From positions 5,544,001-5,608,000 of the forward strand of contig OZ014420.1 in assembly GCA_963965975.1 (NCBI GenBank): DNA of 64,000 nucleotides, written 5' to 3'. The position numbers and the translations under genes are program-made. Source of the stretch: Xestospongia bergquistia (taxonomy: Eukaryota; Porifera; Demospongiae; Haplosclerida; Petrosiidae). The notes beneath the pieces are model-generated. The model did no database searches and had not been told where the DNA came from. It worked only from the letters and a program-made list of their open reading frames with translations. Numbering within the stretch: position 1 is the stretch's first letter; every line of letters begins with the position of its first letter. Positions 21,044 to 33,816 of this stretch are shown piece after piece.

Positions 21044-23369
21044 TAGTGTTAAAGTAGAGAAAGGAGGATCTATTGGAGTAGATATTTTAACTGAAGTTAC
21101 AGCAGGAGCAACATTAGTAGCTAAAGAAAGAAATAACATTATCAATCCTTCTATCTCTCAATTTAATACTGTTCAGTCTACGCATCATAAAATCCGAGTA
21201 ATTTACAATATAGTAATGACACCAAGGGACATTACAACATAAAAATTATAGCTATACTAACCACTATCAGTTTGAGGAGGTGGATTTAATTGATTAGTAT
21301 TGAGTGGTACTACAGGTAATAATAGTTCCTTCAATGATGGTAAACCCTGAGACTTTTTACGAGACTACAAGTATACAAAACATAAGAGTGATCCACACTA
21401 TACTGAGTAAAATACCTTTAAAAATGTAAGAGATAGTAGTTTAGTTGTATTAGGACGATGTTGTGGATTAGGATCAACGCATATATCTACTACCTGTGAG
21501 ATGAGAGAAAGAGGGGAAGAAGAAAGGTGTTAAAAGGAATGATATATACACTCTCAACATACTTTAAAGAATGTTTTAGAGAAGTGTTGTATAGGATCTT
21601 CATCATCCTGTCTTCTGAGGAGCATAGGAGGATGACCCCTTAATTTTAACATCATTATCTAAGTAACTTAATAATCAAATATATAACCAGATTTATCAGT
21701 ACTTCAGTTAAAGGTAGACCAGCAAATGGAGCTTCTCCAGTAGCCAGTTCAAGTGCAGCAATACCAATACTTCAATAACAATAATAATATCAATTGTGTT
21801 TTGAGTTTAATAACAGTACCTGTAAATATCAGATTTATAAGTATATCCTGCTATATCTTGAGCTAATACTTCAGGGGCTAACCAACATATGTTATCACCA
21901 GCTCCTGAAAAATGACCATGAAGAGCCTGAGAGGCAGAGAGTGAGAGAGAGATCTCTATACTTATTTTATCTGTCCTACTTTTCTCCTAGCTCCACCTTC
22001 CACCATTGGTACCAAACTTCTAATACCAGAGAGCTTCACCACACCACTTTCATGAATGAGAAAATGTTTAGCTCTAATACTCCTAACAAATCATTAACAC
22101 AATCAATAATATATTATACTAAGTAGTTAGTTAGTTACCTGTGTACATAACCCAATGAATGTACATAATGTAATCCTCTAACAATATCTCTAAGTATAAT
22201 AGCAATAACATTCTCTTGGAAACCATTATTAAAATGTTTAGCTGAATGCATTAGATCAGCACAGGAACCTATGACAAACAGACAGATGGAGATTTAATAG
22301 TTGATATAACTATTACATAATATACCATAATGCATTAGTGGTTGTATTGCCCAGAGAGAAGAACCTGATACAAAACAACAGTAATATGAGAGGACATTAG
22401 GATGAGAGAGAAGAGATGATATTTTCATTTCGTGTTGAATCTAAAAATAAATAAATATTGATTTATGACAGAGTATTTAAAATAAACTAGAACTGCCAAA
22501 AAATTGAAACATAAATTAAAAATATGACAAAAGTTAGCTGATTTTTGACATAATAAAAACAATTAAATAATGACAACCACTCAAATATAATTTATATGAT
22601 TAATATTTTAATAGCATATTTCATAGCTACATTATATAAAATTAATGCCAATTATAGAATTAATAACTCCTGCTAAGAATCCTAATTTATGTTAAAACAA
22701 CAAATCTGACATCGAGGCCTTACTTCCTCTAATTTCTCAGTGTTAAATTCTTCAAGATCAAGTTGTCTTACTACACAAAATGATCTACTACGTTTGTGGC
22801 GAGCTAAGTTAATAATAGCTACACCATAACATCCTATGCCTAATAAACGAGAAAGGGTGGAGTCTATAGAGGTGGGTGTGGTCTTACCAGTGGACTGAAA
22901 CAGGTCATAGTCTGTACTGAGTACAGTGAGTCCATGATGTAGTGGTGAGGGAGTAGGATATGGAGAGATTGACGATGATAGAGAAGAGGAAAAAGCAGGA
23001 GAGATGACATCACTACTCCTACTAGAATCCTAGAAGGCAGATACTCCTATCAATAATGGTGATTAAATATTAATATGTATTTTCAATACAGGGAAATAAT
23101 ATTATATTAATTAGGTCAGGGGTCAGGTTAATATCATACATTACCAGTACAGTAACTTTCTATTACATTGTTCATGCTAAACGTTTATAAGACAAGTATG
23201 TACTATATATTCAGTATGAGTCTCCATAGTAACTACTGAAATTAATTTATAATACAGGTACCAGTAATGTTGTTCTCGTTGCTGTACTATCTGCTCCTGT
23301 TGCCATGGTAACAACCCATGGTGTGTCTACAACAACAACTTGAGACAGCTTAGAACTGCAACATGGCAC
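21023..23369 (-). CDS. STRAD-A: STRAD-like pseudokinase (STE20-related adaptor), 5' end lost
   Basis: STRAD is the pseudokinase that binds LKB1 and MO25 and activates LKB1. Exons: 23262-23369, 22724-23029, 22326-22440, 22139-22268, 21980-22082, 21820-21926, 21703-21769, 21563-21658, 21416-21493, 21262-21364, 21023-21120. They join in phase to 437 codons with stop. Visible kinase parts are the glycine loop LLGIGCYG, then CVVRQLDLE where the usual Lys is Arg, YVHRSIRAKHF where the catalytic HRD Asp is Ser, VVKLSGIRS in place of DFG, and CWLAPEVL with KSDIYSIGIAALE. These losses are those of STRAD. The protein ends in DEPWLI, in the place of the MO25-binding WEF tail. At about 23441 the copy is cut and joined to PTB intron sequence, so upstream exons seen in STRAD-B are missing. 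Confidence 0.8.
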
Positions 23370-23441
23370 CTGTTACAGTAAAAGATAGAGTCAGTAACAG
23401 TAGGTTGAAACACCAAAGCTATCCTAGTGACGATAGTCAAC

Positions 23442-24042
23442 AAACTCTTTAGCTGTTTCTAATAAGTTTGTTATCAGTACTGTCCATATGTGTATGTAAC
23501 AACATGACATGGTTTAATCGTTCTTTGGTCATAGTACTTTGTTGGTACTTTTTAGTCAGCATAAGGTTGAAAATGTGCGTTCTGCTGTAACAGAAGTCAT
23601 TGGTACAGTTACATACTGCCTAATGTGTTATTGTGTACATAGTCTTGAGTGCAAATTGGGGGGGGGGGGGGGGGCAGCCCCCCTGCCCCCCCCCTTTCCT
23701 ACCCCTATGGTAACTGATATTGTTAATTAGATATTTATAGAAATAAATGACACATAATGTATCTATTATATTTCTATATAGTGATGGTATTACTGAGGAA
23801 TATCTTCGCAGTCTATTTACATCTACTGGTGGTAATGTAGTCAACTTCCGTTTCTTTCAGTTAGTTATATCTTCTCTTGTCTGTATAACTTTCTCTTTTT
23901 CTCTCTTAGAAATGATCTACGTATGGCTCTAGTTCAGATGTCTTCAGTAGAGGAAGCTATCAATGCTCTCATTGTCACTCATAATCATAAAATCAGTGAA
24001 ACCAATCATCTCCGAGTTACCTTCTCAAAGAACACTCTCTAA
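23442..24042 (+). pseudogene. PTB-3: fragment with RRM4 only
   Basis: Exons 23782-23859 and 23910-24042 encode [17 protein letters not shown] and the PTB end [11 protein letters not shown] with stop. They match the last two exons of PTB-4. Upstream is only part of PTB intron 16, directly joined to STRAD-A. That intron part contains a run of about 18 G followed by C runs (23655-23695). Without upstream exons this is a leftover of recombination. Confidence 0.75.
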
Positions 24043-24954
24043 GCGATCATCATTACTGGTCACACCCCCTAATTATATTTCAAGTCTTGCTTTAGGCATA
24101 TTGTGTGCTATTTCAAACTAAAATTTTATGTTTTTTTCTTTAAAATCTTTGTCTTTCTTTTTTCATTAGAAGTCTTGTCTTTTGATAACTTTGTCTACTG
24201 AAATAATTTAGTAGAATGATAGAATTAGAGGGGAAGTAGTTATTATGATGACATCATTATTATAGTTACTAACCATCTCTACCCACGTGTAATTAGATGA
24301 ACTCAGCTGATATTAACTTGTCTGTGTGTTAATTGAAGACTATTGTCTTGTTCATTGAATTCTATTTATTATAAATATATGCTGTCTGTTTTCAAGTAAA
24401 GAGAACTACAATAAATTCTTATGAATATTGTTGTCATTATAGGACTCTGTCAAGACAGTTCACATTAATTATATCAGCTGTAAGTCATACTGTTCATCTA
24501 TTGTTAGTATTTGTTACTTCAATAGACAATATGACATCATTATTATCAGATATTACTATATAATAGTTAGACACTGAGGTCAGGTATTAACATTATTTAT
24601 CATAACAGTACTAATTTACATGAGGACTTATTTTCACAGATAGCTAGTCCTACTCAACCACAAAAATTAAGATATATTACCATGTTAAACAATGCCCCTT
24701 TAATTAATAGTTGATCTTGGTGTCATTTCAGTTCTGCCAATTCTCAAGATTCAGAATAATGACATAACAATAAGTTAATTAACATATCTTTCTACTTAAT
24801 TCTGTAAGTTGTTTTTTGTCACAATCACAGAAGATCACAAGTAACTAGTATAAGTAACAGTCCATTAATAATAGTAATGATAATATAATTGACATTACTA
24901 CTATTTTGTTTGTATTCATTGTATGTAGATCATATTATTAATACATGAGGTAGC
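24043..24954. other. PTB downstream region before NLR-4
   Basis: About 900 bp with no coding signal. It recurs behind PTB-4 (33817-34740), behind PTB-6 (54197-55130) and in part at 45767-46126. It probably includes PTB 3' UTR. The last 90 bp are the NLR downstream type of sequence. Confidence 0.4.
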
Positions 24955-27900
24955 TCAGTTATAATAACACAGGTCTATTATTGGTAGAGGTTTCAATGGT
25001 TGTTGTTGTATGTGTGTGTCAATTAATGTCTTCTCTTGTGATTTTAGAGTATCCCTTAGGACTGATAACTCATTCACTAACTTGTTTCCAATGTACTGAA
25101 TTGTGGGATGAAGAAAGACGGTTTGGCAAAAGTGTTGTGATACTTCTATCCAGTTAGGTTGAGATAGTTGATTGTCAATGTTTTCACATTGTATGTAGAG
25201 AAGTCTCATAGTTGTGTGTGATTGTAACATGTTAGTAAGAAGATGTAGTCCTTGTTCATAGAACAATGATGTCATTATTTGTTTTATCTCTTTATAACTA
25301 CAGTAACTAGACACGCATAACTGATCTAGTGTGAAGTCCACTTTAAGTTCTGTGAGTTTGTTCTTATGAGAGATAACATTAAATAAAGTTGTTATCTGTT
25401 CATAGTTAGTATCTGACAGTGGAATGGGTACACTCAGCTCATGTAGACTGGCATTGTGTGAGAGACCAGTTGTTAGAAATGACAGGTAAGTACTGGGAAT
25501 AGTTCTAGTAAAATCATTAGGGTTTATCTCAAAATATTCTATTGCTTTGTTCAGTGTTAACATGTCTTGTAAACTAGGACCCATACTGTCATATATGGTC
25601 TTGTCCCATATCACTACTTTCAAAGCCTTAAATGTAGTATTACTCTGTAGAATAGTAAATAGTTCAATAACACTCTCAGCTGTGTTTAGTGATAGTTCAA
25701 GTTGTTGTAGATTAGGATGACATTGAAATAATAGAGGTAGTGTGACATGGTATTGTTTATGATCTAGTATAAGACAATGTAGTCCTTTGATATGTTGAGG
25801 AAATAATGATGTCTGTTCATAATACAACCATTGTAACTTGCTCTCCAAAGCAGTAAATGATGTGTTCACTATATCCAGTGATAAGACATTAGGTATGTTC
25901 AGTTTAAGAGATTGTATTGTGTGATTGTCTCTTACTAGTTTATCATAAATCTCTTTGCTTAGTATATCTTCTGTCCATTCTAGATGATCACATTCAAGTG
26001 AAAGTGTTTGAATTGATTTGTTTCTTGTTACTCCTTTAATCACACTGTAGAGTGTATTAGCAATATTAGTAGAAAAAGATGGTATAATAAGAACACTTAT
26101 TTCAATATCTAGTACTAGTTCTTGTAGTGTGCTATTAATATATAAACTTTCCTCCAATTCAGATAAAATCTTCTTGTCTAGCTGTATATACTCTTCTTCA
26201 GATTTTAGATCTACATGGTATGTTATTTTAAAGTGTAGTATCTTTAGATATTGTAGTTTTATTAAGTGCAGTAGTACAAGAGTAACATCAGATACATCCT
26301 GTGGTATACAAGAGTATAATGTAACATAACACTCTTGAAGATTGTGAGACAATGATGATTGAAATAAAGTCACTAATAACTTAATAGCCTTTTGGTCATT
26401 ATCTATAAATGACACCCTTATCTCTAGTCCTTTACAGTTAACATTGTTCATCAATGTATTAATAAGGAGTTGTACTTGTTGTCCAATTAGAAATCCCAGG
26501 TCCAAGTAATTCCATGTTATGTTAGAGTTCTTTAAGAAAAATCCAAGACACAGTATGTCAAATAGTGATGGTCTTAGTCTATGGAGGCAAAGTGAGTGGT
26601 TCTTTATAGATTGTGATAATGTTTGACATAATTTGATGTTCTGTGATTCGTATAACAGTTGGAAGACAATGCCATCCCATTCATCAGAGAGAAGAGAAGA
26701 AATGTGTGGCCTAACAGTTGTTGAATTCTGATTGAAATGGGAGTAGTAACACTTCTCAAATCCAGACAATGGTCTCCTTTTACATTGTAGGTCAAGTTCT
26801 TTGTTAAAATATTGTTGATAGCTCTCATCTTCAAGTTGAGTTAGACCTGCTATAAACATCAGACACATTCTAAAGTGATCATTATCAAAATGTTCTGAAA
26901 ACACTTCCTCTGTCTTCTTATAGTTAGCTATCCACCATGCTGCTAGAAATTCCTGGATACTCAGGTGAAGAAATTGATACCTCTCCTCAATACCTACAAT
27001 AAATGTTGTCATTAGTCCAAGATAACCTTCCTTCTCTGATTGACCAAGAGACTGACAGAGTTGAATTGAAGAAAATGTCATTTTTGGATTATTTTCTTTC
27101 AAACTGAGGTAAGCAAAGTGACAAATCTCTTTAAATGTTTTATCTAAGACTGATGGTAAATGATGAATGTTATGTACTTGTAAAGGTTTTTTGTCAACGT
27201 TTTTTTCAACATGTCTTCTGATAGTTTGTAGGATAAAATTCTCATACAATTCTGTGAGTGTTGTTGGTAACTGTCCTTTTGACCAATGATAAACTGAGAT
27301 AACTATGGAACAGACTAGTGGTACATAACACAATGACTGGACATCACTTCGTACTTCAAGATCTTGAATAAGTTTCTCAGCTAGTTGTAGTTGTTTTTCT
27401 AGTGTTCCTTTGACTACTATCTTGATCTCCTTCTCTGAAAATCCCAACACTTCAACATGTCTGTTAACTGAAGATAATTTTAACAGTGAGTAAGAGGCAT
27501 AGCTACGAGAAGTAACAATTACTGAACATTTGGCTAATATCTCTCTACGAATTATTCTAGCTGCTAGTGAGGATTGTCTGAGATCTATACTTAATTCATC
27601 CCAGCCATCAAAGATTATCAGTAGTCCTTGTCCATGTATTTTTTGCAACCATTCAGTGATATTGGCAACTTCATTACAATCATATGTGTACTTAAGTAGT
27701 TGTTTTAATTCATTAGCTTGAGCCACCTCATGATTTCTGAGAGGACAGTATAGTACCAAGTTATATTGTTCATGTGTGAGTTCTCCTTTAGCCCACATAT
27801 TTAATAGTTTACGACAGAGTGTTGTCTTACCAATACCAGGGGGACCATCAACAATTACTCTAAGAGACTGACCACTATCACATGGTTTAAGAATATCCTG

Positions 27901-28902
27901 GATATCTATCTGTTTATCTTGAGTAACTTGAGGTATTTTATCAACTTGTCCTCTTAAAATACACCATTGTTTCTGTTGTATTGTTTGAGGAGTGGCATGT
28001 CTGTCTTGTGTTTGTAGTAGTGCTAATCTTCCAAAAAAGTCTTGTCCAACTGGTGGTGGCCAGTCTGTAGGGACAATAGGTTGGTATTTGTACTGGTCTA
28101 TCATAATATCACAATATTGCTGGACATCAGGATCTAATGAATTGGTAGGTGGATCATCATTATCAGTACATTCACCTTAATGAAGTAAGACACATTAAAG
28201 TAAAGTAAATTAATACATTAATTAACTCACCTAATTGTTGTAATATAAAGGTAGTAATCTCTCTTAGTCTCTGATGTTGTTGGTTTCTTAATACATGACA
28301 TATATTCACTAGATACTGGTATGGATCTCTATGTGCTTTTAACTGTCTCTGTAACACACCTGCCAACTTACTAGATTTTACCAAATCACTCTCTCCTTTT
28401 GTTGTCAATATGTCATTGTAAGTATCAAATGATATCAGTCCTTTTGCATATAGTACATTAGTTACACTGGTAAGGATAGGAGTAATGATATCACTAAGAT
28501 CAGCAAAGTGAGTACGAAATAGTTCACTTGGAGTGAGTGAATCTATACAATATTACAATACAATACAATATTACAATAGTACATGACATAATAGTAAGTC
28601 TTATAACATTACTTGATGTCAACTATATTGAAGTAAATAAGACATAGTCCCTGTATCAGTTATATGTTTTAATATTTACCAGTTTTAGGTCCAGGATTGA
28701 GTTCAATATCACCTGATAAAATGAGGAGAAGTAAGAGAAATAAAACTAGAGAGAAGGTCAGGTTACCACCACCTTCATCTCCTGACCATAGTGACTCCAC
28801 CCATCCTGAGATATCAGTACTAGTTCTCTTTTTAGTAGTACATGGTATCTGATGACAATACCATAATCCAATACTAACTCTCCATTGTGTGGTATCAATC
28901 AT
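24955..28902 (-). CDS. NLR-4: 2A leader, CARD-like domain, NACHT-LRR receptor
   Basis: Exons 28680-28902 (2A leader), 28231-28542 (CARD-like), 24955-28175 (NACHT-LRR). Total 3756 nt, 1251 residues, phases close. Same domain order as NLR-2, including the loss of the Death-1 exon (stump at about 28590-28623). NACHT motifs GPPGIGKTTL and LLIIFDGWDEL are intact. The LRR half differs from the sister genes mostly in one belt (TYHVDLKSEEEYIQ against IYWRQQKPEEDYIQ in NLR-2). It faces PTB-4, so this pair is the only unit in the window where both the NLR and a four-RRM PTB look whole. Confidence 0.88.
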
Positions 28903-29235
28903 TATTAGAAGATATAGCAAATAAACTAACACATAAATAGCAACTGTTAAGATCCACCCACTTTGTTAAGGTTAGAGTATAATAATATTCATTAATAATA
29001 CTGACCTCAATGTTATACTTATGAATATTAGTTGTAGTTAAATAGAATTCACTTACCACATAATGACATAATGATTTTATTATTAGAGTTGTATTTGTAA
29101 TATATTTTGTTTATATGTGTGTGTCTTAACTCTCTAATTTACTTTCACTTTCACTTTTCACTGTTTAATCTTGTATGAGGAAACTGTTCCTCTCCTCTCA
29201 TAGTTATTCTTTCTTCTCTTTCTCTTTTCTACTTA
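28903..29235. promoter_or_regulatory. Divergent promoter NLR-4 / PTB-4
   Basis: About 330 bp to the former PTB exon-1 ATG near 29238, with the GAAAGT block at 29141-29162. The TG repeat of the other copies is reduced to a few units. Confidence 0.5.
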
Positions 29236-29291
29236 CTAATGAAATTAGAATCTGCACATTGCATGACATGTACTAGTTAGTTGTGTGTATA

Positions 29292-30343
29292 CACTACTGA
29301 ACTGATATATCTGAATTTCATTGAAGAATAATTGAAAGCTTTAGTTGAAAAGTATTGGAAAAATATTGAAAAAACATCCCAAACTATCTGAAAAGTATTT
29401 GATTTTGTGCAGCACAAAACATCTAAAATAAATATAAAAATTGTCTGAAAATCATTGCAATTTCAGTATATATAACTGTATATAATAATTATATTAAAAC
29501 GAAATGATAAATTTTGTGGTACATATAAATTAACACAATCAAATCAAGAAAACAGGTACTTTTGATCAGTGATCAAATATCCATTGTTTTTTTTTTGGTT
29601 TTGGTATCCTTTTACCAGTCTCCACAGAGGGCACAAAGATGTCTTTTGAAGGTGGTACACCAATAATATATCCTCCACTAGGTACATTTTCCTTTATTCT
29701 TTCTGTTTTCCACACAAATACATCACCCTTCTGTAAAAGTTAATTGATACCTGATATGTAATCATGTTATAATAGATTAACAAACCTCTAGATGATGGAA
29801 ATGTGTCTTATTTCCGACTTCCTTTGGCAATTCAGGATAGATAATTGTTGCACCATATCCATCCAATAAATTGTCTTCAAATACAACTTCTGCATACATA
29901 TGTGCATCTAAACAATATTAACAACATTAACAATATTAACAATATTAACAATATTAACAACATTAACAATATTAACAACATTAACAATATTAACAACATT
30001 AACAACATTAACAATATTAACAACATTAACAACATTAACAATATTAACAATATTAACAACATTAACAATATTAACAACATAATACTGTACTCTTGGTTCA
30101 AAAAAACACAAACCATCACAAAAATTTACAAAAGTTGCAGAGGCTAAATTTTGTCCATAGTAACTAATTAAAATAGGATTCCTGTACAATTAAAAGCAAT
30201 TAATTAATGTCTCATTGCAGACTAAATACCCTGTCTTCAACTTGGACCCACAATCCACACTAGCACTCTGTAGCTTAACAATATTAAGTTGACAGAGTTT
30301 AATAACAAATACCTTTGACCTTCTCTTTGTTTTTGATTTATAT
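29292..30343 (-). pseudogene. Best preserved copy of the intron-1 insertion with unknown-gene exons
   Basis: Minus-strand exons can be drawn at 30230-30312 ([20 protein letters not shown]), 30181 downward (NPILISYYGQNLASATFVNF), 29786-29907 (DAHMYAEVVFEDNLLDGYGA, only in this copy) and about 29560-29730 ([15 protein letters not shown]). The acceptor at 29731-29732 is a proper AG, unlike the GG of the other copies, and 29786-29907 joins it in phase 0. How the 30181 exon leaves into the microsatellite at 29908-30080 is unclear. I do not recognise the protein. It may be a captured piece of a host gene or a domesticated element. Confidence 0.45.
29908..30080. repeat. Expanded AACAATATT / AACAACATT microsatellite
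   Basis: About 19 units of a nine-base motif with two alternating forms, against 7 to 9 units in the other two copies of the insertion. It makes long but meaningless open frames on both strands. Confidence 0.9.
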
Positions 30344-30518
30344 ATGACTATAGCATTTTTACATTGTGTTCAATAATCACTAGCCCTATGTAGCATTTAG
30401 AGTAATTGATAGTGTGGTATTTAGTAATGGTGTGTCTCCTCCTCCTTCCTCTTCTTTATATCCTTCTTCCTATTCTCTTTGCCCTTTTATTTACTTACTT
30501 TCTCTTTTCATTCTTTAG

Positions 30519-32582
30519 CCTCGTATGGAGGAAACTGTTCCTACTGTTGCTACCTCTACATCTCGTGTTCTTCATGTTCGTAATTTACCTACTGAAGTAT
30601 TAGAGAAGGAAATATGGATGTTAGCTTCTCCCTTTGGAATGGTAAACATAGTAATGTTATCATCTTCTGACTAATATTGGTCTCTGTAGGTGAACAAAAT
30701 TTTGATGTTAAAGCAAAAGAATCAAGCTTTTATTGAAATGGGAGATATAGGATCTGCTCGTTACATGGTTGAGTGTTTCTCAGCTAGACCAGCTCAAATA
30801 AGGTAATAATATATAGTATTAGAGAAGGAAGTACTACCTACTATGATAGTATGTGTGTGTAACTACAAAGGTTTTGTTTGTAATGTTTGTAGTCAATCTG
30901 TACTACATAGTAATATATCATTAGTAATATGACATAGCAATGTAGACAAGTTGTCTCAAGTTGTCATTAAATATCTGTCTATCATTTCTATAATTATAGT
31001 GTTATAACATATACTGTTTAATATTGATGTATGTTCTTTGATATCTACAGAGATAGAACAGTTTATATACAATTCTCAAAACATCAAGAACTAAAAACAG
31101 CCACAGTAAGTCATCTAGAGAAGTTAATTGAATTGAGATTACTTTAATTGTGTTTGTTAGCCAGGAGCAACCTCAATGGGTGGAGCTAGTCCAGGTTATG
31201 GTGGTTCTTCTCCTCAATCTATCAGTATGATTGGGATAGGAGCTATGCAACAGGGTCAACCTAACTCCATTTTAAGAGTTATTATTGAGAACATGTTATA
31301 TCCTATTACCATTGATGTCCTTCATCAAGTGAGTGTGTAGATTTTGTGGGTGGAGTCATTACAAGTCATGTTAACGTTGTTTAGATATTTGCCAAATATG
31401 GTGATGTTCTAAAAATAGTAACATTCATGAAAAATGGTAATAGACATTTTTATGTAATTGAAGTGTTGTTTATGTTGTGATGTTTATAGGTCAGTTTCAT
31501 GCACTCATTCAATATCCTAATGAAATAATTGCTGCTAATGCTAAAACTGTGAGTCATTCACTAACTACAAACTAACATACTGTGTTTGTCTCTTTAGGCA
31601 CTTGATGGTCAAAATATCTATAATGGTTGTTGTACATTACACATTGATTACTCTAAATTGTCTAATCTTACTGTCAAATATAACAATGAGAAGACTAGGT
31701 AAGTAGACAAGTACTTCTTAAATTAAATAGTAACTATTTGTATAGAGACTTTACTCGTCCTGATCTACCAGCTGGAGATCAAGAGACTGTGTCACTCCCT
31801 GACCTCTCAGCATATGGTATAATAGTATATGTGTATGTGTGTGTGTGTGTGTCTATATATGTCTGTATCTAGGTCTTCATCCTGCTCTACTTCAATCTCC
31901 AGGTAGTAAGTTATTTATTTTATTAGATATAGAATGTTTTGTTTAGCATTCTCTCAACTTCGTGCTGCTTTTATTGCTCTGGGTACTCAAGGAGGAAGAG
32001 GGAGTGGTGCTCAAGGAGGTGGTGCTCCCTCTACTACAGTTGTTCTAGCCTCTAATCTCAATGATAAGGTAATATTGTGATAAAGAGACATGTCTGTGTG
32101 TGTTAGTATTTGTGTATGATTTGCACCACTTTTCTCTTCTTGTTGGCACTCTTTCTTCCTCTGTTGGCTCCTCTTGGCTGTCTTCTCCTCCCTCTCATTC
32201 TCCCTCCCTTCTTTCACACAAGATGATTTCTCCTCATGCTCTTTTTATTCTCTTTGGTACGTCTTTCTCTCTTTATCTCTCTACCTCTTGCACAATATGA
32301 TCTAGTAGAGTCTGTTCACATTGATTTTATAAACTATTGCAATGATATTGTTCTATTTATAGAATGTATCATTGATCATATCATTGAACAGACTATAATA
32401 TTAAATGTGTAGTCATCAATGTAGTGTTAATAAATGTTATATAATTTTGTAGGTGTATATGGTGATGTAATGCGTGTGAAGATATTGTATAGTAAAAGAG
32501 ACTCCGCCCTTATTCAATTTCGCGAACCTCAACAAGCTCAGAACTGTGAGTGATCTAAAAGTTAATTTATTAAACTTTTTAT

Positions 32583-32658
<76 letters not shown>

Positions 32659-33816
32659 GCTGTTACTCATCTTAATGGTAGTATGTTATATGGTAAGAAA
32701 ATCCATGTGACTCTCTCTAAACATACTCAAGTCCAGATGCCTCAACCAGGAAGTAATGTAAGATGATGTAATATCATACACATATAGAGGTTATATTATC
32801 ATATATAACATTGTTACATTAATTATTATCAAGGTGTTCCTTTCTCTTTATTAGGAGGATGGACTAACTGAAGACTTTTCTAACTCTCCTCTTCATCGTT
32901 TCAAGGTAAATCCAGTGATAACTTACTCTCTTGGGTAAGTATTATATCTTCTGTCATAGAAGCCAGGGTCTAAGAATTATCAGAATATTTATCCTCCAAG
33001 TGCTACACTCCATCTCTCTAATATTCCGTAAGAGAACTAGTAGTGTACTGTTAAATAGAATGTAGTAACTAACAGTGGGGTAGGAATGAAGTTTAAGTTG
33101 GGGGGGGGTGGGGCTGACCTTATATTTAGTTACGTTATGTTATTAAACATCAAAAATGACGCAAAAATTAAGTCATCTGTTGTTAAAGGAAACAAACTCT
33201 TTAGCTGTTTCTAATAAGTTTGTTATCAGTACTGTCCATATGTGTATGTAACAACATGACATGGTTTAGTCGTTCTTTGGTCATAGTACTTCGTTGGTAA
33301 TTTTTTAGTCAGCATAAGGTTGAAAATGTGCGTTCTGCTGTAACAGAAGTCTTTGGTACGGTTAGATACTGCCTAATGTGTTATTGTGTACATAGTCTTG
33401 AGTGCAAATCAGGGGGGGGGGCTTAGCCCTCCCTGATTTGAAGTTGGAGGGGCTTCAGCCCCCCCCCCTTTCCTACCCCTATGGTAACTGATATTGTTAA
33501 TTAGATATTTATAGAAATAAATGACACATAATGTATCTATTATATTTCTATATAGTGATGGTATTACTGAGGAATATCTTCGCAGTCTATCTACATCTAC
33601 TGGTGGTAATGTAGTCAACTTCCGTTTCTTTCAGTTAGTTATATCTTGTCTTGTCTGTATAACTTTCTTTTTTTCTCTCTTAGAAATGATCTACGTATGG
33701 CTCTAGTTCAGATGTCTTCAGTAGAGGAAGCTATCAATGCTCTCATTGTCACTCATAATCATAAAATCAGTGAAACCAATCATCTCCGAGTTACCTTCTC
33801 AAAGAACACTCTCTAA
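30519..33816 (+). CDS. PTB-4: complete four-RRM polypyrimidine tract-binding protein
   Basis: Seventeen exons: 30519-30641, 30690-30802, 31051-31105, 31161-31328, 31385-31436, 31490-31548, 31598-31698, 31746-31816, 31873-31902, 31947-32068, 32223-32256, 32453-32545, 32660-32757, 32855-32905, 32960-33027, 33556-33633, 33684-33816. Lengths sum to 1449 nt, giving 480 residues from the ATG at 30525, close to vertebrate PTBP1 (about 530-560). RRM1 starts at [12 protein letters not shown]2 at [15 protein letters not shown]3 at [10 protein letters not shown], and RRM4 at [26 protein letters not shown] and the end [11 protein letters not shown] are PTB hallmarks. The 31947 exon has five extra codons (GSGAQ type) against PTB-1. 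Exon 1 (former ATG near 29238) has lost its donor, so either the exon-2 ATG or an unseen 5' exon is used. It acts in the nucleus on CU-rich pre-mRNA. Confidence 0.88.
32223..32256 (+). other. 34-nt PTB exon (autoregulatory exon position) of PTB-4
   Basis: Same 34-nt exon as in PTB-1. It is flanked upstream by about 100 bp of TCTT, CTCC and CTTT runs (32125-32222) and downstream by CTTTCTCTCTTTATCTCTC (about 32260-32285). Skipping would shift the frame and remove RRM3 and RRM4. Confidence 0.65.
32583..32659 (+). repeat. Pure CT dinucleotide tract at a PTB 3' splice site
   Basis: About 36 CT units run directly into the acceptor of the 98-nt exon at 32660. PTB-1 has only a short broken tract there (8414-8447). 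CUCUCU is the preferred PTB ligand, so the protein could bind its own intron here. Confidence 0.9.

Noticed and set aside
29845-30189. Long open frames on both strands made of NIN or LLMLLI repeats
   Set aside because: They are translations of the AACAATATT microsatellite and vary in length between copies. No start, signal or homologue supports a protein there beyond the unknown-gene exon next to it.
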